Assembly: GCA_001642005.1 (NCBI GenBank)
Contig: LWCA01000657.1
Location: 1-21,326 of the forward strand
Reading direction: 5' to 3'
Length of the DNA stretch: 21,326 nucleotides
DNA from: Intoshia linei
Lineage: Eukaryota > Orthonectida > Rhopaluridae
A model generated the notes under the pieces. The model made no database searches. It saw only the letters and a list, made by a program, of their open reading frames with translations, and was not told the DNA's origin. The translations under genes were made by a program, and so were the position numbers. Of the stretch, positions 18,801-21,326 are shown piece by piece (position 1 is the stretch's first letter; the number at the start of each line of letters is the position of its first letter).

Positions 18801-18929
18801 TTTAGAAGATACCTATATTTAATAATACCTGGGTCTAGAAATCCAATACACTATTAATTCATTGGTGTATATTAATTTAAATTGTACAATACAATATAAT
18901 AATTGAAATATAAAGATAGAATTTTTCAT
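12313..18929 (-). CDS. Gene A: divergent class C GPCR (mGluR-like), five exons, 694 aa
   Basis: I assembled this gene from five minus-strand exons: 18929-18829, 18515-18085, 15870-15277, 14616-14153 and 12807-12313. All introns are GT-AG and the joined frame is open to a TGA. Residues 1-22 are a hydrophobic signal peptide. Residues 25-350 form a short VFT ligand-binding domain. Residues 354-409 form a cysteine-rich linker (nine Cys, including NVCWIC). Residues 416-664 carry seven membrane segments. Family marks are C480 (start of TM3) with C563 (ECL2, LYLSC), K501 at the base of TM3 with E606 in NWNE, and KIY at the end of TM7. Classical mGluRs are about 850-1200 aa, so this one is short, mainly in VFT lobe I and the C-terminal tail. 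Known class C receptors are plasma-membrane dimers that sense small extracellular ligands. The ligand here is unknown. Gene B is a tandem paralogue with identical splice phases. Confidence 0.87.
12808..13356. other. Intron 4 of gene A, A+T-rich part
   Basis: Extremely A+T-rich, with runs such as AATTATAATTATA. I see no exon, repeat or coding frame here. Confidence 0.4.
13357..14085 (+). repeat. R1 repeat, copy 2 (intron 4 of gene A)
   Basis: Longer than copy 1: it includes TTTCACCCACATTTCTTTATTG and GTGTAGACGTTCAATG at its left, shared with the right end of copy 3, then the same body, ending GTAGCATATTATATAAGTAA. It ends about 70 bp from the donor of exon 4. Confidence 0.75.
14153..14616 (-). 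CDS. Gene A exon 4: rest of Cys-rich linker, TM1 to start of TM4
   Basis: Acceptor CATTATAG|ATTGTAAA and donor TGTATG|GTAATG give 464 nt ending in phase 0 (residues 377-530). CKFHERCYPC completes the cysteine-rich linker. TM1 is about 416-441, TM2 about 452-474, TM3 about 479-503, and TM4 begins at about 518. SSHYEIDVCINIGC is the counterpart of the mGluR ASGRELSYVLLLG loop and helix. C480 is the TM3 disulfide cysteine and K501 the TM3 ionic-lock lysine. The frame runs on past the donor to a stop near 14099; those extra residues are intronic. An R1 repeat copy ends only about 70 bp beyond the donor. Confidence 0.85.
14617..15276. other. Intron 3 of gene A with hAT-like terminus and R2 fragment
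   Basis: The intron carries GGGTTCCCAAAGTAGGCG at 14700-14717 (compare intron 3 of gene B) and, at about 15040-15190, a partial R2 copy: GTTTTTACTTTATTTTTAAG, TTCTCTCTAATAAATTAAAA, then TTCTTTACACAAATGTTATC. Confidence 0.5.
15040..15190 (+). repeat. R2 repeat, partial copy in intron 3 of gene A
   Basis: Aligns with 2221-2365 of the R2 copy in gene B (ACTGTTTTTACTTTATTTTT, then TAATAAATTAAAAAAATGGG). The GGTTGACTGT end is missing. Confidence 0.55.
15277..15870 (-). CDS. Gene A exon 3: VFT lobe II and start of Cys-rich linker
   Basis: Acceptor TTTATAG|ATTATAAC and donor CCAAG|GTATGC give a 594-nt exon, phase 1 on both sides (residues 179-375). FTDLF with D236 sits where mGluRs have the SDGW aspartate. 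FVGKEYKIFYNEN near residues 315-327 resembles the FVG....W.FDE.G segment of mGluRs. NCQPVCF, then NVCWICQ at the end, match CSEPC and CCWIC of the mGluR cysteine-rich domain (NCD3G), but the first Cys of the CC pair is Val. About 46% identical to gene B exon 3 by hand count. Confidence 0.87.
15871..16222. other. Intron 2 of gene A, proximal part
   Basis: No exon homologous to gene B. A TAGGGTGTGCACTTTTATA string near 16014 resembles the hAT-end repeat at 270-311. A plus-strand frame at 16060-16245 has no recognisable features. Confidence 0.3.
16229..16641 (+). pseudogene. Unassigned coding remnant with a frameshift, in intron 2 of gene A
   Basis: ATG 16229 opens a frame containing PTINKIMGRYNSLQIEHNKK and TAEEILYLWIKF. 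Near 16470 the coding-like reading changes frame, to KNSPFNEKICTLCKKFKQEW and DEIFTIRDTNVKIDEEDEIF, stopping at 16641. The charged, regular second piece is unlike random A+T-rich DNA. I recall similar W-IKF ... DEIF(D)IA segments in repeated, transposon-derived proteins of aphids, but I cannot name the family. Antisense to gene A, broken by at least one frameshift. Confidence 0.4.
16693..16845 (+). other. Short coding-like remnant, in intron 2 of gene A
   Basis: A plus-strand frame of 50 codons with FDEPHVIHGPLFKH, FYATPTRKFIIVD and KYVWAEQKCNVL, ending TAA. Its composition is more protein-like than that of neighbouring frames. It follows the broken frame at 16229-16641 and could belong to the same lost element. 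No family recognised. Confidence 0.3.
16846..18084. other. Intron 2 of gene A, distal part
   Basis: Contains the short minus-strand coding-like piece near 17160-17270 and two strings like hAT subterminal sequence (AAGAGGTTGCAAAACGTTTC at 17523, GGGAGGGGGTCGCAAGATGC at 17819). No receptor exon was found. Confidence 0.3.
17159..17272 (-). other. Short coding-like fragment, in intron 2 of gene A
   Basis: Minus-strand reading gives about 38 open codons including LSGKNLSDADIMAAYIKKSG and DPKRRSPKVNTY, followed by TAG. The G+C-richer codons stand out from the intron. A possible acceptor (TTTTCCAG) precedes it. No family recognised; probably a transposon remnant. Confidence 0.28.
18085..18515 (-). 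CDS. Gene A exon 2: VFT lobe I
   Basis: The exon runs from acceptor TTATAG|TTATGATG to donor AATA|GTATGT (431 nt, entering in phase 2 and leaving in phase 1). It encodes residues 35-177. The stretch VVIVGPNYTNDAIELIKI, then YPIVLP and SSNKQQAKIICDFL, follows the order of the mGluR lobe I strand-helix elements (GVIG..S.., IPQISY, P.D..QA.AM). The IYTPGVYEID turn corresponds to the mGluR EGxYGE turn. By hand count 80 of 143 residues match gene B without a gap. The GTG at 18508 is internal and not a start, because the frame continues upstream to the acceptor. Confidence 0.87.
18516..18828 (-). other. Intron 1 of gene A, with a possible 30-nt cassette exon
   Basis: This 313-bp intron contains on the minus strand an acceptor (TTTGGCAG|TATCAC), 30 nt of open frame and a donor (CAACAG|GTAAAC), at 18736-18707. 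The 30 nt would keep the phase 2 frame and add ten residues, including ITHEQFSFN. Gene B has no room for it in its 43-nt intron. A 60-codon plus-strand open frame also spans part of the intron but resembles nothing I know. Whether the cassette is used is unknown. Confidence 0.3.
18829..18929 (-). CDS. Gene A exon 1: start codon and signal peptide
   Basis: The exon has an ATG at 18929-18927 followed by 33 codons and two extra bases, ending CCCAG|GTATT (phase 2). The first 22 residues (MKNSIFIFQLLYCIVQFKL...) are hydrophobic, as expected of a secretory signal. The end, VYWISRP, aligns with VYWLFKP in gene B and LYWMYKP in gene C, where the donor falls at the same place. It lies 313 bp upstream of exon 2. 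It was found by matching the donor context of gene B exon 1, so the start is supported by three paralogues rather than by an ORF scan. Confidence 0.8.
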
Positions 18930-19209
18930 CTTGTGTGAAATATGCTATGAACTATGTATCCAAAGTAAATATTTGTTCATCATATTGCGAATATCAATTT
19001 TGACCATTTTAATCATTCAAAATTAATTATGGCTTGAATATGAGACGACACTAATTTAAATCCAGTTGAAAAAGTATGAACAGTGTTCATTGAACACACC
19101 TTTATTTATCAAGAAGAGGGCCAAATATCTCTAGGAAAATATTTTTATTGGTAAATTAATTATTATTTATTAATTAACATAATCAATAATTTGACCGCAA
19201 CCATATTAT
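18930..19209. other. Upstream region of gene A
   Basis: About 280 bp between the gene A start and the R1 copy 3. It should hold promoter elements, but none is distinct enough to call. Confidence 0.35.
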
Positions 19210-20107
19210 TTTGACACATTTACTAGAATAATACCTTATCCTTACTTATATAATAATGTATGCTATGCAATATTTGTTTGTGTGTTGTTATCGTTTATTT
19301 CAATAACTACCAGTCTTAGAATTTTATAAAGTCCACATTTCAATTACAGTTAGTTTCCGGGAATAAATTAACTAAATTAGTTAGCAAAATAAATTTCAAT
19401 TTCCCAAATTCACATCTTACGGGTCAAAAAGCCCAATTGTCCGTTTTTTGAAAATCAAACGAGTACGAGAATTTAAAAAAATATATACGCTGATACGGAT
19501 TTTAAAATCATAAACATTATCATAATTTTAAATGCTGATGCGGATTTTAAAATCATAAACATTATCATAAATTTAAATTTAAAAAAATACACTGATGCGG
19601 ATTTTAAAATCATAAACATTATCATAAATTTAAATTTAAAAAAATTTTATCTTCAGGGCCAAAACCTTATATTACTTTTCTTTTATTAATGAAAACAGCC
19701 CTAGAATTTAAAAAAATTTACAGGTGGTACAGTTGTATCCTGTTAACACACACCAAAAATTTCAATCCGAATAAGTCACGACTTCACGGTCAAAAAAGCA
19801 TTTTCGTATTGATATATTTTTTTTCCGAAATATTTTGTTAACAAAAACAAAAAATGTAAAATAATTAACGGTCGGAAAATTAAAAAAAAGATTGTTCTGA
19901 TAGAACTTATTCCAGTTGATATAAATACAAAAGTTCAATCTGAGAAATCTACGCATTCCCGATGAAAAATAATTTTTAATATATTATCAACCAATATTTT
20001 ACAAATATTTCGATTAAAATAAAAATTGAAAATTGATCCTACAATTTCAAAAAAAATGTGCATTGAACGTCTACACATTTCCTATAAAGAAATATGGGTG
20101 AAAATGT
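19210..20107 (-). repeat. R1 repeat, copy 3, with an internal triplication
   Basis: Inverted relative to copies 1 and 2. It runs from TATCCTTACTTATATAAT through TTTATAAAGTCCACATTTCA, CCTAGAATTTAAAAAA and CACGACTTCACGGTC to GTCTACACATTTCCT and AAATATGGGTGAAAA. Within 19488-19650 the string CGGATTTTAAAATCATAAAC plus ATTATCATAA occurs three times in tandem, once in the other copies, so this copy has a local expansion. No coding frame of its own. Confidence 0.75.
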
Positions 20108-20213
20108 TAACAAATAAAAAATTAAGATGGAATTAAATAATTCACTTTAAAATAAAAAGTAATGTGATAGGACGGTTCCACCTGAAAACAAGTTTGGGAA
20201 CCACTCTTTTAAA
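20105..20213 (-). repeat. R2 repeat, partial copy joined to R1 copy 3
   Basis: TTAACAAATAAAAAATTAAG, then AGGACGGTTCCACCTG and AAGTTTGGGAACCACTCTTT, matching 797-905. It directly abuts R1 copy 3 and ends one or two bases before a hAT-like terminus. Confidence 0.6.
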
Positions 20214-20386
20214 GCAGTGGTTCTTAACCTTTTTTGACCTATGCACTCCCAAATATTGATTTTAATGACTGTGCACCCCTGATTAAAAATCAATTAATAC
20301 AATATTAATTATAAATAAAGTGTTAACTAGTTTTTTAAATTAAACGGATAAAATTTAAGAATTAAAGCTGATTTGGTCATAATAAT

Positions 20387-20627
20387 GGTCGTGGAGAGCC
20401 AGCAGTAGGCCCGGGCTCGATGGAAAGTATAGGCCCCTATAAAAAAATTTATAAAAATGGATTTCTGTACATTAATTAATGGAACGTTCAATATCTAAAA
20501 ATTAAAAATAATATTGATTATTGAAATTATGATATACTTAAGAAATTTTTTATCAATACCTATTAATAAATTAACAAAGTAGGCCCTCATGATTGTAGAC
20601 ACGGGACATATGACCCTCTCCACGACC
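20387..20627. mobile_element. Miniature inverted-repeat element of about 240 bp
   Basis: A perfect 12-bp inverted repeat, GGTCGTGGAGAG at 20387-20398 and CTCTCCACGACC at 20616-20627, bounds DNA with GGCCCGGGCTCG and GTAGGCCCT strings. No coding frame. Probably a nested non-autonomous element. Confidence 0.45.
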
Positions 20628-20669
20628 CTGTCTGTACTTACTTCAAATCTTTATAAAAATGAAAACGTG

Positions 20670-20885
20670 TCAAATATCATATCCACTTAAAGCTTTGTAA
20701 GTACTACTGCAATATTCAGTAGATATATTATCTATTTTCCATTGAAAAATGTCGAAAAATGTAGCAGCCCTGGTTATACCATTAAATTCATTAATCAAAA
20801 ATAGACTATTCAAATATAATGTGAAAGACTCAGAAAATAGATGAATTAAGTGGTAGCGGAAAACTTTTACATAACAATTGAACAA
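20670..20885 (-). other. Open frame of 71 codons, unassigned
   Basis: Minus-strand frame with SLFLINEFNGITRAATFFDI and WKIDNISTEYCSSTYKALSG. The composition is plausible for protein, and the piece lies inside the hAT-like element next to transposase remains. I cannot assign it to a family; it may be chance or part of that element. Confidence 0.25.
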
Positions 20886-20902
20886 ATTTATTTACATAAA
20901 TT

Positions 20903-21100
20903 TCAATGGGATCGTTATTGTTGCTTTGAAATGAGAAGTAAGCTAAATATTCGCATTATTTTTAATAGGCTCACTCGCATACCGACACGGACATATAATT
21001 TATTCCTTTTTCTTTTGTTTTAATTAATTTGTTAGAATAGAAAATCCAGCCTCACAAAACTATGTTGTAAAAAAAGTAATAATTACTTAAAGAACAATTT
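20903..21100 (-). pseudogene. hAT transposase C-terminal remnant
   Basis: Minus-strand reading gives CEAGFSILTN at 21056-21027, then in another frame NKLYVRVGMRVSLLKIM, SLLLISKQQ and a stop. This corresponds to the C-terminal dimerisation region of hAT transposases and related ZBED5-type proteins (C-E-x-GFS-x-L-T, then R-x-xL and MRVSLS-KI). A frameshift and two in-frame stops show that it is dead. Confidence 0.65.
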
Positions 21101-21326
21101 GAGTCACAAATGGATAGATATTAAGCATAATACATCAAAAACCACAAAACATCACATTTGAACCTATCATATATAATATATTTCCCAAAAAGCCACTAGA
21201 ACAATTAAGGGGCTATGTAAAAAAGTTTTTATTTGAGGGCCAAAGTAAATTATAGGGCCCATAAAAATTTTGATATATATTTTAATGTATTAATATATAA
21301 TTTATTTCGAATACATCAATTCTCTT

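Larger units (their letters stand above)
20215..21326 (-). mobile_element. hAT-like transposon, 3' part, running off the right edge
   Basis: CAGTGGTTCTTAACCTTTTT at 20215 is a classic hAT terminal inverted repeat, followed by the usual GACC...CACTCCC. To its right, on the minus strand, lie the remains of a hAT transposase C-terminus (20903-21100), the right place for the 3' end of such an element. The interior is interrupted by a small inverted-repeat element (20387-20627). The other terminus is not in the window. Confidence 0.55.

Noticed and set aside
19762-19956. 64-codon minus-strand frame
   Set aside because: Lies wholly within R1 copy 3; the matching stretches of copies 1 and 2 do not conserve it.
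19000-21326. Last exon of a fourth receptor gene upstream of gene A
   Set aside because: Searched the minus strand for the NWNE and KIY context of exon 5; only R1, R2 and hAT sequence was found.

Overview
The window looks like nuclear DNA of an insect, most likely an aphid or a related hemipteran. The evidence is very high A+T content, spliced genes with GT-AG introns, and many degraded DNA transposons (pogo/Tigger-like, several hAT-like, miniature inverted-repeat elements). The taxonomic call is inference from style; no marker gene settles it.

The main content is a head-to-tail tandem array of class C G-protein-coupled receptor genes (metabotropic-glutamate-receptor superfamily), all on the minus strand. 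Gene A (18929 down to 12313) and gene B (8884 down to 1517) can both be assembled as five-exon genes of 694 and 696 residues with the same splice phases at every junction: phase 2 after exon 1, phase 1 after exons 2 and 3, phase 0 after exon 4. Exons 2 and 4 have identical lengths in the two genes (431 and 464 nt). Gene C is represented by its first exon only (1385 down to 1270), starting 131 bp past the stop codon of gene B and continuing off the left edge. Each complete gene encodes a signal peptide, a shortened Venus-flytrap (VFT) ligand-binding domain, a cysteine-rich linker and seven transmembrane segments (7TM).

The receptors are divergent. The first part of VFT lobe I (about 60 residues before the GxxGxxSS-like strand in classical mGluRs) is nearly absent, the residues that grip the amino-acid backbone of glutamate are replaced, and one of the nine linker cysteines is lost. 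The structural marks of a folded class C 7TM remain: the TM3-ECL2 disulfide pair, the K(TM3)/E(TM6) pair, and the N-W-N-E and K-I-Y motifs. This reads as a lineage-specific receptor family, possibly chemosensory; ligand and role are unknown.

Everything else is intronic or intergenic and dominated by mobile DNA. From left to right: two repeat families (R1, with its TTTATAAAGTCCACATTT end, and R2, with a GGTTGACTGT end and hAT-like core) recur in several copies. A 1.4-kb inverted-repeat element with a 27-29 bp minisatellite sits in intron 4 of gene B. Degenerate hAT transposase pieces lie in intron 2 of B (antisense to it) and at the right end. A 791-bp pogo/Tigger-like element with intact TA target duplication lies between genes A and B. 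Short coding-like remnants of unknown type lie in intron 2 of A. No tRNA, rRNA or CRISPR array was recognised.
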